Assembly (NCBI RefSeq): GCF_019352895.1
Contig: NZ_JAAAFX010000004.1
Coordinates: 1,910,245-1,974,244, forward strand
DNA from: Variovorax boronicumulans
GTDB lineage: Bacteria; Pseudomonadota; Gammaproteobacteria; Burkholderiales; Burkholderiaceae_C
Direction of reading: 5' to 3'
DNA: 64,000 nucleotides
Position numbers and translations under genes: made by a program. Positions 48,734 to 57,130 of this stretch are shown here, in pieces. Every line of letters starts with the position of its first letter. Within the stretch, counting starts at the first letter, position 1. The notes under the pieces are model-generated. The model did not search any database, was not told the DNA's origin, and saw nothing but the letters and a program-made list of their open reading frames with translations.

Positions 48734-51193
48734 TCAGAAGTCGAAGGTGGCCGACAGCAGGAAGGTGCGCGGCGCACCGCGTGCGAGGCCGAAGGCACTC
48801 GACGCCGCCGCCCAGTAGTCCTTGTCCGCCAGGTTCTCGATGCCGACGCGCAGCGTCGCGGGCAGGTCGGCGATGCGGGTCCGGTAGCGGGCGCCGATGT
48901 CCACGCGCGTCCACGCCGGAATGCTCTGCGTGTTGGCGGCGTTGTAGTACTGCGAGGAGGTGTAGATCAGCCGGCCGGTCAGCGTCAGACCTTGAACCGC
49001 GGGCAGGTCCCATTCGCTGCCGAGGTTGAACTGCGTGGTCGGCACGCCGATGGCCTTGTTGCCGTCGAACAGGCCGTTGGCCGTGCGGGTCTGCACCCCC
49101 TTCATGAAGGTGACGCCGCCGAGCAGCCGGATGCCGCGCGCCACTTCGCCGAAGGTGTTGAGCTCGATGCCGCGGTTGCGCTGCTCGCCGTCGACGCGGT
49201 AGGTGTTGGTCGCGCTGTCGGTCAGGCCGCTGGGCTGCTCGATCTGGAACACGCTGGCCGTCACGGCGAAGCGACCGAAGTCGTACTTGGCGCCGGCTTC
49301 CACCTGTCGGGCGCGCAGCGGTGCGAACACCTCGCCCGCATTGCGCGTACCCGCCGGCGCGCTCGGCCCCTGGCTCAGGCCTTCGATGTAGTTGCCGTAG
49401 ACGCTGAAGGCCTGCGACACGCGCACGACCAGCGCGGCCGCCGGCGTGACCCGCTCCTTGTCGTAGGCGGTGGTCGGCGCACCGGTGGCGGCATTGAAGT
49501 TCTGCACTTCGACGCTCTGCTGGCGCAGGCCCAGCGTCAGCTGCACGCGGTCGTCGAGGAAGTGCAGCGTGTCGGCGATCGCGATGCTGCGCAGGTCGGA
49601 CTCGGCCGTCTTCGGCGCCGTGGATGCGTAGCCCGTCAGCGCGGGCTGTGCGATCACGGGCGGCCGGTACATGTTGCCGGTGTAGGTCGAGATGACGGGC
49701 GCCAGCACGCCCGACTCGGTGTGCAGCGTGCTCAGGTTGAGGTTGATCTCGTGCCGGACCGAGCCGGTGTCGAACTGGCCGCGCAGGCCCGCCATGGCGG
49801 TGCGCGTGTCGGAGTAGGTCGGCTGGTAGTACTGGTTGGCGCGGAAGTCGCCGAGCGCGTTGCGCAGGTAGATGAAGTTGTACAGGCCGAGGAACTCGTT
49901 CCTGCGCCCGCCGACGGCGGCGAAGGCGGTAAGCCCGGGTGCGATGTCGACTTCGCCCTGCACCATGCCGAAGCGGTCCTGCGACTTGGCGAAGTACCAG
50001 GGCTGGCCGAGGCTCAGGGTGTTGTCGGGCGCCCGCGGAATCTGGAAGTTCGCGTTGTCCGTGTAGGCGATGCGGGTCGGCGCGTCGGTGCGCATGTCGT
50101 GGTAGCCGAGGTCGGCCGACAGGCGCACGCGGTCGCCGCGGTAGTCGAGGCCCAGCGTGGCCGAGCCGGCGCGCTGCGACTGGTCGTCCACGCCGGTGTC
50201 GCCGTCGCGGTAGGCGCCGTTGAAGCGCAGGCCCCATTGCTTGTCGTCGCCGAAGCGCCGGCCCAGGTCGAGGTGCTGGCCGAACTGCGCGCTGGCGTAG
50301 TAGCTGGTCGTGAGCTGCGTGAGCGGCTCGTCGCCGGCGCGCTTGGTCACGAGGTTGATGTTGCCGCCGATGCCACCGGTCGGCGCCATGCCGTTGAGCA
50401 GTGCGCCCGGGCCCTTGAGCAGTTCCACGCGTTCGATCGACTCGAGCCCGCCGGTCATCTGTGGCGCCACGATGCCGTAGAGGCCGTTGACCGCCATGTC
50501 CGAGGTCTGGGTCGGGAAGCCGCGGATGGTGAACTGGTTGATGTAGCTGCCGTCGGGCCAGATGGTGCGCACCGAGGGATCGTTCTTCACCACGTCGCCG
50601 ATCGTGCGCGCCTGCTGGTCCTGGATGCCTTCGGCGGTGAAGCTCGTGAGGTTGAAGGGCGTCTCCAGGAAGTCCTTGTTCCCGAGCAGCCCGGCCCTGC
50701 CGCCGCGGGCGACCTGTGCCCCGGCGTAGGCCGGTGGCAGGCGATCCGCCGTTGCGGCGTCGGCCGACACGGTCACGGCGGGCAGCGTGCCCGCCGCGCC
50801 GGCGTCGGCGGGCGTCGCCGAGGGCGGCGCCCTGCGCAGCGTGTACTCGCCGCTGCCGCCGCGCTGGGCCGACAGGCCGGTGCCGCCGAGCAGCTGGCGC
50901 AGCGCGTCGTCGGCCGGATGGCTGCCGCTCACGCCGGGGCTGCGAAGGCCGGCCGTGAGTTCGGCGTTGACGGTGATCTGCAAGCCCGACTGGCGGCCGA
51001 AGCGCACCAGATTCTGGTCGAGCGTGCCGGCCGGAATGTCGAAGCGCACGCGGGCCTCGCCGGCCGCTGGCGCAGGCTGTGCCAAGGACTGGGGCGACAC
51101 CGAGGCCATCGCCATCAGGGCGAGCGACAGCACCGCGCCGCGCAGTGGCGAGACGGCATGGACCGAAGAATGAGATGCGCGGACGGGCGCCAT
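48734..51193 (-). CDS. TonB-dependent siderophore receptor with STN signalling domain (FecA-like)
   Basis: Outer-membrane receptor, 819 residues from the ATG at 51193. It has a signal peptide (LRGAVLSLALMAMASVSPQSLAQ) and an STN domain at about 45-105 (VRFDIPAGTLDQNLVRFGRQSGLQ), through which FecR is signalled. The plug at about 150-270 includes NDPSVRTIWPDGSYINQF and a VELLKGPGALLNGMAPTGG block, and a 22-strand barrel ends in a terminal Phe (LLSATFDF). The TonB box is probably in the VTVSADA stretch near residue 125. Encoded after fecI and fecR, so transport and its own induction are coupled. The likely ligand is a ferric siderophore; which one cannot be read. Confidence 0.9.
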   Translation of the reverse strand: MAPVRASHSSVHAVSPLRGAVLSLALMAMASVSPQSLAQPAPAAGEARVRFDIPAGTLDQNLVRFGRQSGLQITVNAELTAGLRSPGVSGSHPADDALRQLLGGTGLSAQRGGSGEYTLRRAPPSATPADAGAAGTLPAVTVSADAATADRLPPAYAGAQVARGGRAGLLGNKDFLETPFNLTSFTAEGIQDQQARTIGDVVKNDPSVRTIWPDGSYINQFTIRGFPTQTSDMAVNGLYGIVAPQMTGGLESIERVELLKGPGALLNGMAPTGGIGGNINLVTKRAGDEPLTQLTTSYYASAQFGQHLDLGRRFGDDKQWGLRFNGAYRDGDTGVDDQSQRAGSATLGLDYRGDRVRLSADLGYHDMRTDAPTRIAYTDNANFQIPRAPDNTLSLGQPWYFAKSQDRFGMVQGEVDIAPGLTAFAAVGGRRNEFLGLYNFIYLRNALGDFRANQYYQPTYSDTRTAMAGLRGQFDTGSVRHEINLNLSTLHTESGVLAPVISTYTGNMYRPPVIAQPALTGYASTAPKTAESDLRSIAIADTLHFLDDRVQLTLGLRQQSVEVQNFNAATGAPTTAYDKERVTPAAALVVRVSQAFSVYGNYIEGLSQGPSAPAGTRNAGEVFAPLRARQVEAGAKYDFGRFAVTASVFQIEQPSGLTDSATNTYRVDGEQRNRGIELNTFGEVARGIRLLGGVTFMKGVQTRTANGLFDGNKAIGVPTTQFNLGSEWDLPAVQGLTLTGRLIYTSSQYYNAANTQSIPAWTRVDIGARYRTRIADLPATLRVGIENLADKDYWAAASSAFGLARGAPRTFLLSATFDF

Positions 51194-51359
51194 GGGCGGG
51201 TTCCTTGTCGAAGCTGAGGTCAGGAAAAGGCGCCACGTGCATCGCCCGCAAGGCAGCACACGCAGCGGTTCTGACAGGGAGGCCCCGCGAGATCCGGAAA
51301 ACTGCCCCTCTACGGAGAAAATATTTCGCCGCGGCGCCGAAGGCCCCGGCATGCGGCGT

Positions 51360-52415
51360 TCAGTGCGCTGCCGCCGGTCCCACCGATACCCAGTAACGCG
51401 TGAACTGCGACACCTTCACCGGCAGCGTCTTTTCGAGCGAGGCCAGCACCCGGTCGGTCGCTTCGGCGCCGGCCAGGGGCCAGACGCCGGTGACGCGCAG
51501 GTCCGCCACGGCCGGGTCGCAGCGCAGGCGGCCGCTGCGGTAGCGGTCGAGCTCGGCCAGCAGGTCGGCCAGTCGCATGCGCTCGGCGACGAGCTTGCCT
51601 TCGGTCCATGCCTGCGCGGCTTCGTCCAGCGGCAGGCGTGCGTCGACGCCGTTGCGCGTGAAGCGCGCCTGCTCGCCGGCCGAGACCCGCACCGGCGCGT
51701 CCGACGCGGCGGACGCCACGCGAATCTCCACCGCGCCCTGTTCGACCGCCAGCCGCGTGAAGCCCTGTGCGTCGTCGTGGAGCGCGTCGCGCCGCACGGT
51801 GAAACGGGTGCCGATGGGGGTGAGCATGCCCTCGCGCGTGCCGACCAGGAAAGGGCGCCCGGCCGCGTCGGGCGCGGTCGCCACCTGGATCTCGCCGGCA
51901 TGCAGCGCGATCAACCTGCGCTGAGTGTCGAATCGGATGTCGACCGCGGTGGCGGTGTTCAGCAGCAGGCGGGTGCCGTCGGCCAGCACCAGGGCGCGAC
52001 GCTCGCCGGTGGCGGTGCGCGCGTCGGCCAGGGTCCGGGCGAGTGGGTCGTGCCAGGCGACCTCGTTGCGCAACAGGTACAGCGCGCTGCCGCCGATGCC
52101 GGCCCATGCCAGGGTCTTGAGCAGGCGCCGGCGCGGCAGGGCCGCGGCCTGCGCCAGCGTGGCGCGTGCCATGGGCGCGGGCACGTGGCCGGTGCTGTCG
52201 CGCAGCCGGCCGCCCAGCGCCTGCAGCCGCTGCCAGGCGCGGGCATGTTCGGGATGCGCGACATGCCAGGCGGCGAAGGCGGCCTCGGCCTCGGGCAGTC
52301 GCTCTCCCGAGGCGCGGCGCACGTACCAGGCCACGGCCTCCTCGACGATGTGTTCGTCGACCGGGCTGCCATCGTCTGGCATGCCGTCGTGCAAGGACCC
52401 CGCGGCGGCGCTCAT
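51360..52415 (-). CDS. FecR-like anti-sigma factor/sensor
   Basis: 351 residues. The N-terminal DUF4880/FecR_N domain (EAVAWYVRRASGERLPEAEAA) is followed by one membrane segment (LAWAGIGGSALYLLR, about 118-133) and a periplasmic FecR domain (LLLNTATAVDIRF, TPIGTRFTVRR). It holds or activates the sigma factor FecI in response to the loaded receptor. The ATG overlaps the fecI stop as ATGA, giving fixed stoichiometry. It lies 166 bases upstream of the receptor gene. Confidence 0.9.
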   Translation of the reverse strand: MSAAAGSLHDGMPDDGSPVDEHIVEEAVAWYVRRASGERLPEAEAAFAAWHVAHPEHARAWQRLQALGGRLRDSTGHVPAPMARATLAQAAALPRRRLLKTLAWAGIGGSALYLLRNEVAWHDPLARTLADARTATGERRALVLADGTRLLLNTATAVDIRFDTQRRLIALHAGEIQVATAPDAAGRPFLVGTREGMLTPIGTRFTVRRDALHDDAQGFTRLAVEQGAVEIRVASAASDAPVRVSAGEQARFTRNGVDARLPLDEAAQAWTEGKLVAERMRLADLLAELDRYRSGRLRCDPAVADLRVTGVWPLAGAEATDRVLASLEKTLPVKVSQFTRYWVSVGPAAAH

Positions 52416-52948
52416 GGTGCCGGCGTGTACAGCGCCTGGTAGCAATGCATCAGCGCGCGCGTCATGGCCTTCTGCACCACGTTGACGCTGAGCCCCAGGC
52501 GCTCGGCGATCTGCGGGTAGCTGAGGCCGTCGAGCTGCGACAGCAGGAAGGCCTCGCGCACCGTGGGCGCCAGTCCGTCGAGCAGACGTGCGATGCGCTC
52601 GAGCGTCTCGAGCACCAGCAGGCGCTCTTCCGGTGAGGGCGCGAACGCGGTGGGCTGCGCGGCCAAGGCCTCGAGGTAGGCCTGCTCCAGCGCCTTGCGG
52701 CGCCAGTGGTTGGCCACCAACCCGTTGGCGATGGTCGCGAGGTAGGCGCGCGGCTCGCGCACATCGATCGGCTCGCTTTTGGCGAGCAGGCGCACGAAGG
52801 TGTCCTGCGCCAGGTCGGCGGCATCGAAGGCGTTGCCCAGCTTGTGCCGGAGCCAGGATTGCAGCCAGCCATGGTGGCTGCCGTAAAGGACGTCGATGCC
52901 GGAAGATGACGCGCAGTTGGGGGCACTCACGATGCAGGCACTGCCCAC
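52412..52948 (-). CDS. fecI: ECF sigma factor, FecI-like
   Basis: 178 residues. Sigma region 2 is at about 40-75 (NAFDAADLAQDTFVRLLAK) and region 4 at about 125-165 (PTVREAFLLSQLDGLSYPQIAERLGLSVNVVQKAMTRAL), with the FecI-typical LALMHCYQAL end. The start at 52948 is the first ATG; a GTG at 52930 would also fit the family. It is the first gene of the iron module. Only about 200 bases separate it from the prophage, which probably inserted just upstream. A weak Fur-like site lies between. Confidence 0.9.
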   Translation of the reverse strand: MGSACIVSAPNCASSSGIDVLYGSHHGWLQSWLRHKLGNAFDAADLAQDTFVRLLAKSEPIDVREPRAYLATIANGLVANHWRRKALEQAYLEALAAQPTAFAPSPEERLLVLETLERIARLLDGLAPTVREAFLLSQLDGLSYPQIAERLGLSVNVVQKAMTRALMHCYQALYTPAP

Positions 52949-52970
52949 GGCTGCGGGCAGATTTCGGAAT

Positions 52971-52989
52971 AAGAATTGATCGCATTATG
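52971..52989 (-). promoter_or_regulatory. Weak Fur-box-like site upstream of fecI
   Basis: The minus-strand sequence CATAATGCGATCAATTCTT matches the 19-base Fur consensus at about 11 positions by eye, mainly in the left half, and lies 23 bases upstream of the fecI start in an unusually AT-rich patch. FecI genes are commonly Fur-repressed, so a Fur operator is expected here. The match is modest. Confidence 0.3.
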
Positions 52990-53165
52990 TGTCGGATCGT
53001 GCGCGCGGCCTCGGGCCGATGCGTCCTTCGTGCTTGAACGAGACTGAGATAAAGGGAGACGCGCCGGTGCGATAACTGGGATATACGGGAACGAGGCGGG
53101 ATTTAGAAAACGGCCTCGGTGTAAATCCGTTACGCGTATTGAAACGGGCCGCGCTGCCCGGTTCT

Positions 53166-53543
53166 TCAGAGTTCGGGGGGGGCGTCCAGCATGTCGAGCT
53201 GCTGCTCGTGCCGGAACGATGCCAACTTCGCACGAACGCGGGCGATCAGGCGGCGCAGCCCGCTCTCCGTCATTCCGTGCCGACGCGCCAGCTCGATGTA
53301 GTTCGAGCCGTTGAATGCGTCATAGATCTCAAGTTCCACCTGGGCGAGCTTCCACTGGAAGTCGGCGGGGATGTAGATCATCTGGCCGCCCCAGTGGGCA
53401 GCAAGGCGGTCGGCCAGCGCACAGGCGACCGTGGACGCGGCCGCCGGAGTGACCTCGTTTTCTCGGAGTACGCGCTCCGCGAGCTGCACCAGGTCGGCGA
53501 GCAACTCGTTGCGCTTCTCGCCCATCCGTGTTTCAGCGCTCAC
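53166..53543 (-). CDS. mor: Mor-family middle-operon transcription activator
   Basis: 125 residues, close to Mu Mor (129). The dimerisation region is about 60-95 (AHWGGQMIYIPADFQWKLAQ), followed by the C-terminal HTH (IELARRHGMTESGLRRLIARV). The start is GTG at 53543: GGAGG sits 6 bases upstream and the codon overlaps the upstream stop as GTGA. An ATG at 53525 is the alternative. In Mu-like phages Mor activates the middle promoter that leads to late gene expression. Being the last gene before host DNA matches the inverted left end of BcepMu-type phages. Confidence 0.88.
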   Translation of the reverse strand: MSAETRMGEKRNELLADLVQLAERVLRENEVTPAAASTVACALADRLAAHWGGQMIYIPADFQWKLAQVELEIYDAFNGSNYIELARRHGMTESGLRRLIARVRAKLASFRHEQQLDMLDAPPEL

Positions 53544-54211
53544 GGTGCACCTCCGATGTTGGCCTTGATGGATGTGGCTCTCGTGCCCCCGACGACGGCC
53601 GCGTAAGCCTCCCAAGCAGCCCAGTGGCGATCGAAAGTCAGTCCGCCGCCGCTGACCTCGTTGTGCGCCCTTTGACACTGGCCGAGTTGCTCGGCCGTCA
53701 GGGCGCCGCGCGCGGCCAGCGCTGCAGCTTCGGCCCTGAGCCCAGCGATCGCTGCCGGCAGGAAGCGCATGGCCCACTTCTTGAGCGACTCGATCAGGGC
53801 CAACATCTGGTCGTCCCGCGCCCAGCGCAGGTCGTCGACCTTCGCGATGCGCTTCACATACGCGGCCAGCGCCGACTCGGTCGGATCTTGGACTGCGCCG
53901 AGGTGGTGCAGGAACAACCACAGCGCGCGCACCTTGCGGGCCTCGGTGGGGGTTGCCTGCGGCCGATCTCCAGCCTTGGAACGCACCTTGAAACCCGCCT
54001 TTTTGGCGTGTTCCAAGACCTTCATCAGCGCTGGAACGCCCATCTTGGCGGTCGAGTCGGCCTTTCCAGCGGTGCGCAGCATGGTGCGGTAGGTCGGATC
54101 ATCCATCTGCAGGTCGCGCTTGGCGACGTGGATCAGGGTGATCAGCCTGGCGCGGCCGCCCGCGGCCGATGCCGAGCGCGTGGGCCTGGTCGGTGCGGTG
54201 ACGGGCTTCAT
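53540..54211 (-). CDS. gemA: GemA/gp16-family regulatory protein (DUF1018)
   Basis: 223 residues with the DUF1018 core: an N-terminal LITLIHVAKRDLQMDDPTYRTM, the KMGVPALMKVLEHAKKAGF block, then KVRALWLFLHHLGAVQDPTE and LGQCQRAH. In Mu, GemA modulates host gene expression and DNA supercoiling. It overlaps the genes on both sides (GTGA and ATGA). A basic, low-complexity first 20 residues precede the conserved part. Confidence 0.87.
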   Translation of the reverse strand: MKPVTAPTRPTRSASAAGGRARLITLIHVAKRDLQMDDPTYRTMLRTAGKADSTAKMGVPALMKVLEHAKKAGFKVRSKAGDRPQATPTEARKVRALWLFLHHLGAVQDPTESALAAYVKRIAKVDDLRWARDDQMLALIESLKKWAMRFLPAAIAGLRAEAAALAARGALTAEQLGQCQRAHNEVSGGGLTFDRHWAAWEAYAAVVGGTRATSIKANIGGAP

Positions 54212-54906
54212 GCCAGGAGCGCCCTTTCCGGCACGCCACCGACGCCGCGGTTCAACTGCGCCTCGAGGCCGGCCACGAACCCAGCCGCCCGATCCGTGGT
54301 GGTCACGTTCCGTCCGATGGTCCGGTCTTTGGCCTTGAACGTCGTGCTATCAGGCCAGGTCTGAGCCTTGTACTGCTCGATCAACAGGACGTTCCGCTCC
54401 GAATTGGCGAAAGCGTCTAGCAACTGGTGCGCGGCATGCACCCAGCCCATGGCGAACTCGTCGCCTCGGGCCGTGAGGGTGATGGGCTTGCAACGAGCCG
54501 GCTGCTTGCGCAGATGGGCCAGGCGCGCCTTCGCGCACTGGCGCGACAGAACGTCCCAGGCATACGCGGCAACCTGCGGCGCTGAGGCTATGCCGATGAA
54601 AGCCACCTCCCGATGGATGACCCGGCGCGAGCCAAGCATCCGGTCCTCGCTCAACCAGATCAGGTCGCAGCCGAAGGCCTCCGCGATCATGCGAGCGAGG
54701 CTCACCTCCCAGCGCGGTTGTGAGTTCGTGCGCGTCGAGCACTTCACGACGCTCACGTCGGACAGTGCGACGTCGTCGAGGCTCACGCCATGCTCCGCCA
54801 TCAGGCGTTGCGCCTGGCGCATGGCGATGCCGGCCTCGTTCGGGTTGGTGCTCTTCGCGAGCGCCAGGCACTTCTTGATCTTCTTCAGGGCGTCATCACG
54901 GTTCAT
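54208..54906 (-). CDS. DUF2786 domain-containing phage protein
   Basis: 232 residues. The N-terminal DUF2786 helical domain (ALKKIKKCLALAKSTNPNEA, then GIAMRQAQRLMAEHGV) spans about residues 5-45, followed by a DUF7168-like part. The rest includes LARMIAEAFGCDLIWL and AAGFVAGLEAQLNRG near the end. Function unknown; it is common in Mu-like early regions. ATGA overlap with the GemA gene. Confidence 0.82.
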   Translation of the reverse strand: MNRDDALKKIKKCLALAKSTNPNEAGIAMRQAQRLMAEHGVSLDDVALSDVSVVKCSTRTNSQPRWEVSLARMIAEAFGCDLIWLSEDRMLGSRRVIHREVAFIGIASAPQVAAYAWDVLSRQCAKARLAHLRKQPARCKPITLTARGDEFAMGWVHAAHQLLDAFANSERNVLLIEQYKAQTWPDSTTFKAKDRTIGRNVTTTDRAAGFVAGLEAQLNRGVGGVPERALLA

Positions 54907-54909
54907 GGT

Positions 54910-55140
54910 TCACCCCAGGATGAGCGGCCCGAGCCACGAGTTCCACAGGCCCAGCAGGCTCGAGATGGAGAAGATGAGCTGCATGGTGAACAGTGGCCAC
55001 TGGCGATGCTTCGCGCCGTGAGCCATCCAGGCGGTGTTGCTGGCCAGGAAGAGACCGAACGCCAGCGCGGGCACCGTCATCATGGCCATCAGGAAGGCGC
55101 CGACGATGCCCGTTGCGGCAGCCAAGACGTCGATACGCAT
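54910..55140 (-). CDS. Small phage membrane protein, 76 residues
   Basis: Two to three predicted membrane segments (about residues 5-33 and 50-72; LFTMQLIFSISSLLGLWNSW). The ATG at 55140 overlaps the upstream stop by one base (TGATG), so it is translationally coupled. Function is unrecognised; a small inner-membrane protein in an early operon might affect superinfection or host membrane state, but nothing in the sequence proves it. Confidence 0.65.
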   Translation of the reverse strand: MRIDVLAAATGIVGAFLMAMMTVPALAFGLFLASNTAWMAHGAKHRQWPLFTMQLIFSISSLLGLWNSWLGPLILG

Positions 55141-55523
55141 CACGATTGACCTCCCGCAGCCTGCGGCCGTTGCCGGCGTTGCTCTTCGAGCTGCTCGATG
55201 CTGATCGCGAGAAAGTCGAACAGCGTGCATGGCGTGCGGTCAGCAAGCCACAGCGTGTCGTAGATATCGCCCGAGTCATCAGCGCGCGCGAGCAGCTCGC
55301 GCGCGGTGCGCAGCGTGCGCAACGTCATCGCGCGCTGTTCGCCAAGGGGATGGATCGCCTGGTCGATCTCCGCGATGACCAGGTCAAGGCGATCGGCGAG
55401 TGTCTCGGTCTCGTTGACCCATAGCGACGCGCGGATGGCGCCGCGTGTGGTCTCCGCGCGCAGCGCATTCGCCACCGTCGTCAGCACATCAAAGGCCTGT
55501 TGGGACCGGTCGAAAGAGCCCAT
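55140..55523 (-). CDS. Hypothetical phage early protein, 127 residues
   Basis: Mostly helical soluble protein with FDVLTTVANALRAETTRGAI and SLWVNETETLADRLDLVIAE, and a Gln/Arg-rich C-terminus. The ATG at 55523 has a GGAG ribosome site 6 bases upstream. A longer in-frame start at 55622 would read through an intrinsic terminator hairpin and is rejected. It begins the sub-operon that ends with mor. Unrecognised family. Confidence 0.65.
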   Translation of the reverse strand: MGSFDRSQQAFDVLTTVANALRAETTRGAIRASLWVNETETLADRLDLVIAEIDQAIHPLGEQRAMTLRTLRTARELLARADDSGDIYDTLWLADRTPCTLFDFLAISIEQLEEQRRQRPQAAGGQS

Positions 55524-55533
55524 GCGCTGCTCC

Positions 55534-55565
55534 AAAAAAGACCCCGCCGCCCGAGGGCGACGGGG
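55534..55565 (-). terminator. Intrinsic terminator inside the early operon
   Basis: Read on the minus strand, an 11-base-arm hairpin occupies 55565-55542 (CCCCGTCGCCC against GGGCGGCGGGG, with one G-T pair and a tight loop), immediately followed by TCTTTTTT (55541-55534). This is a textbook rho-independent terminator, placed between the DUF3164 gene and the block leading to mor. Early transcripts would stop or thin out here, so the mor block may need readthrough or its own promoter. Confidence 0.8.
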
Positions 55566-55618
55566 AAAGACCAAGCCGCCAGACGGCGTGCCTTGACCAA
55601 GGAGGGAAGTGGTGGAGT

Positions 55619-56239
55619 TCATACGGCAACCATGTCCAGAGGAATGGGGGCGTAGCGATCGGTGTCGCCGATGCGCTCGTAGATGCGAACGTACTGCTTC
55701 GAGCCGATGACCTGGATCGATTCGCCGATCGCGCGCATCGCTTCCTGCCAGCGCGCGTCGGTGATGGCCCAGCGGCGCAGGCCCAGGATGCGGCCCACAC
55801 TCAGCTTGCCCTCCTTGTCAGCTCGGAAGGTCTCTTGAATCACGATCTTGACCTCGTCGCGCGAGCCGTCCGTCCAATCGGCGGCACAAGCATCGATCAG
55901 TTCCTTTGCAGCCTGCAGGCGCTCGTCGAAGGTGATGGACTCCGACGTGGCGATCAGCAGCTTGTAGCGGCCATCGAAGGTGTGCAGCGTGACGTTGCCC
56001 TTCTTACCGCCGCGCTTCACGCCGTACTGCTCGGCGCTCAGCTCGATGAACGCGGTCACGTCGCCGAACACCTTGGCCTTGAACTGGGCCAGCTTCTGGT
56101 GCAGCTCAAGGGCGAGGGGCGCCAGTTCGCCGACCAGGCGGTCGCGTTCCTGGTCGATCGGCTTCACCAGACTGATGGGCACAAGGCGACCCTGCGGGTC
56201 GCGCATGTAGCCCTCGGGAACGGTGGTCGGGGAAGTCAT
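55619..56239 (-). CDS. DUF3164 family phage protein
   Basis: 206 residues with the DUF3164 blocks TVPEGYMRDPQGRLVPISLV, KGNVTLHTFDGRYKLLIATS and LRRWAITDARWQEAMRAI. DUF3164 proteins are hallmarks of Mu-like early regions; function unknown, possibly related to sulfate-transport annotations by misnaming only. A GGAG ribosome site supports the start at 56239. It is followed directly by the terminator. Confidence 0.85.
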   Translation of the reverse strand: MTSPTTVPEGYMRDPQGRLVPISLVKPIDQERDRLVGELAPLALELHQKLAQFKAKVFGDVTAFIELSAEQYGVKRGGKKGNVTLHTFDGRYKLLIATSESITFDERLQAAKELIDACAADWTDGSRDEVKIVIQETFRADKEGKLSVGRILGLRRWAITDARWQEAMRAIGESIQVIGSKQYVRIYERIGDTDRYAPIPLDMVAV

Positions 56240-56250
56240 AAAAATTGCTC

Positions 56251-56511
56251 CTACGGTTGGTAAATGGGTGCCGTCTCAGGCGGAAATTGGTCGGTGTGGT
56301 GCGGCAGCGAACTCCCTTTCTTCTGGGCGGCATAGCTGTCTGCAATCAAGTCGTGGCGCACGGTTCCCGCGATGACGGGAACGTCGAACGCCTCGGCCAC
56401 GTCGCGCGAAGTGCAGCCCACGGCGCCCTGCAGCGCCTTTGCGGAGATGGCGCTGCCGTCGGCAGGCAGCAGAGCCAAGAGCGTCACCTGGAGGCGCTCC
56501 GCGGCCGTCAT
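56251..56511 (-). CDS. Hypothetical phage early protein, 86 residues
   Basis: Small soluble protein with a winged-helix-like pattern at residues 1-45 (ERLQVTLLALLPADGSAISA, then KALQGAVGCTSRDV), possibly DNA-binding. The start overlaps the upstream stop as ATGA (56508-56511). Not recognised beyond this; order and coupling show it is a real early gene. Confidence 0.6.
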   Translation of the reverse strand: MTAAERLQVTLLALLPADGSAISAKALQGAVGCTSRDVAEAFDVPVIAGTVRHDLIADSYAAQKKGSSLPHHTDQFPPETAPIYQP

Positions 56512-56969
56512 GCGACGCTCCCGAAGGCCACCCGCCGACCACCAATCAGGCTGTCGACGTTGACGTGGTCCAGCGCACCGGCGCGAGCAGGCACCCAGGG
56601 GGCTGGCTGGTACTGCGGGCCGTGCATCACGTTGATGTGACGCGGCGCGGCAACGCGGCCGGTAGATTCAGGCGCAGGCGTCGCAGTGACCTGTGGCGCC
56701 TGGCCCTCGAACCAGACGAGCTTTCCGGCTTCGTTGATGCGCTTGTCGATGCGCTTGCTGGAGCGCAGGCGCGCCAGGCTCTTCTGCATCCAGTAGGGGT
56801 CGCGCGCCAGGTCGTCCGCAGTGACAAGGTTCACCGCGAGCAAGGCCTCAAGCAGTTGTGCAGTGCTGCGCTCGCCGTGGGCCCGCAGTTGGCCGAAGAT
56901 GGCCGCGCGCACCGGGGTCAGCACCTTGGCCGGGACGTCCTTAGGGCGTCCGAGGTCGAGCATGCTCAT
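56508..56969 (-). CDS. Hypothetical phage early protein, 153 residues, winged-helix-like
   Basis: The N-terminal 80 residues resemble a winged helix (VLTPVRAAIFGQLRAHGERS, then TAQLLEALL and MQKSLARLRSSKRI); the C-terminal part is Pro/Ala-rich and looks disordered. A GGAGG site precedes the ATG at 56969; a second ATG two codons in is possible. The start overlaps the 54-residue gene stop as ATGA. Likely DNA-binding; function unknown. Confidence 0.62.
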   Translation of the reverse strand: MSMLDLGRPKDVPAKVLTPVRAAIFGQLRAHGERSTAQLLEALLAVNLVTADDLARDPYWMQKSLARLRSSKRIDKRINEAGKLVWFEGQAPQVTATPAPESTGRVAAPRHINVMHGPQYQPAPWVPARAGALDHVNVDSLIGGRRVAFGSVA

Positions 56970-57130
56970 GGCCGACCTCCGCACAGAACCGAGCCTTCGG
57001 CCATACCCTTGAGGTGCGCTGCTTCGAAGCGCTTCACCTCTCGGTTGCTGTAGTCGTTGACGGCGATGGCGGTCAACATCGAGCCGCCAAAGAGCATCAG
57101 CCAGGTCATCCAGAACACGGCGCTTTTCAT
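56966..57130 (-). CDS. Small single-pass membrane protein, 54 residues
   Basis: Begins MKSAVFWMTWLMLFGGSMLT, a clear N-terminal membrane segment (about residues 4-24), followed by a charged cytoplasmic or periplasmic tail and ending GGRP. ATGA overlaps on both sides (57127-57130 and 56966-56969) make it a convincing coupled gene despite its size. No family recognised; its position just after the ATPase genes recalls small morphogenesis or exclusion proteins. Confidence 0.62.
   Translation of the reverse strand: MKSAVFWMTWLMLFGGSMLTAIAVNDYSNREVKRFEAAHLKGMAEGSVLCGGRP

Noticed and set aside
48992..51217. 741-codon plus-strand frame opposite the TonB receptor
   Set aside because: Antisense shadow; the receptor has signal peptide, STN, plug and terminal Phe.
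55140..55622. Longer start (55622) for the 127-residue early protein
   Set aside because: It would translate through the terminator hairpin and T-run, and a good ribosome site serves the 55523 start.
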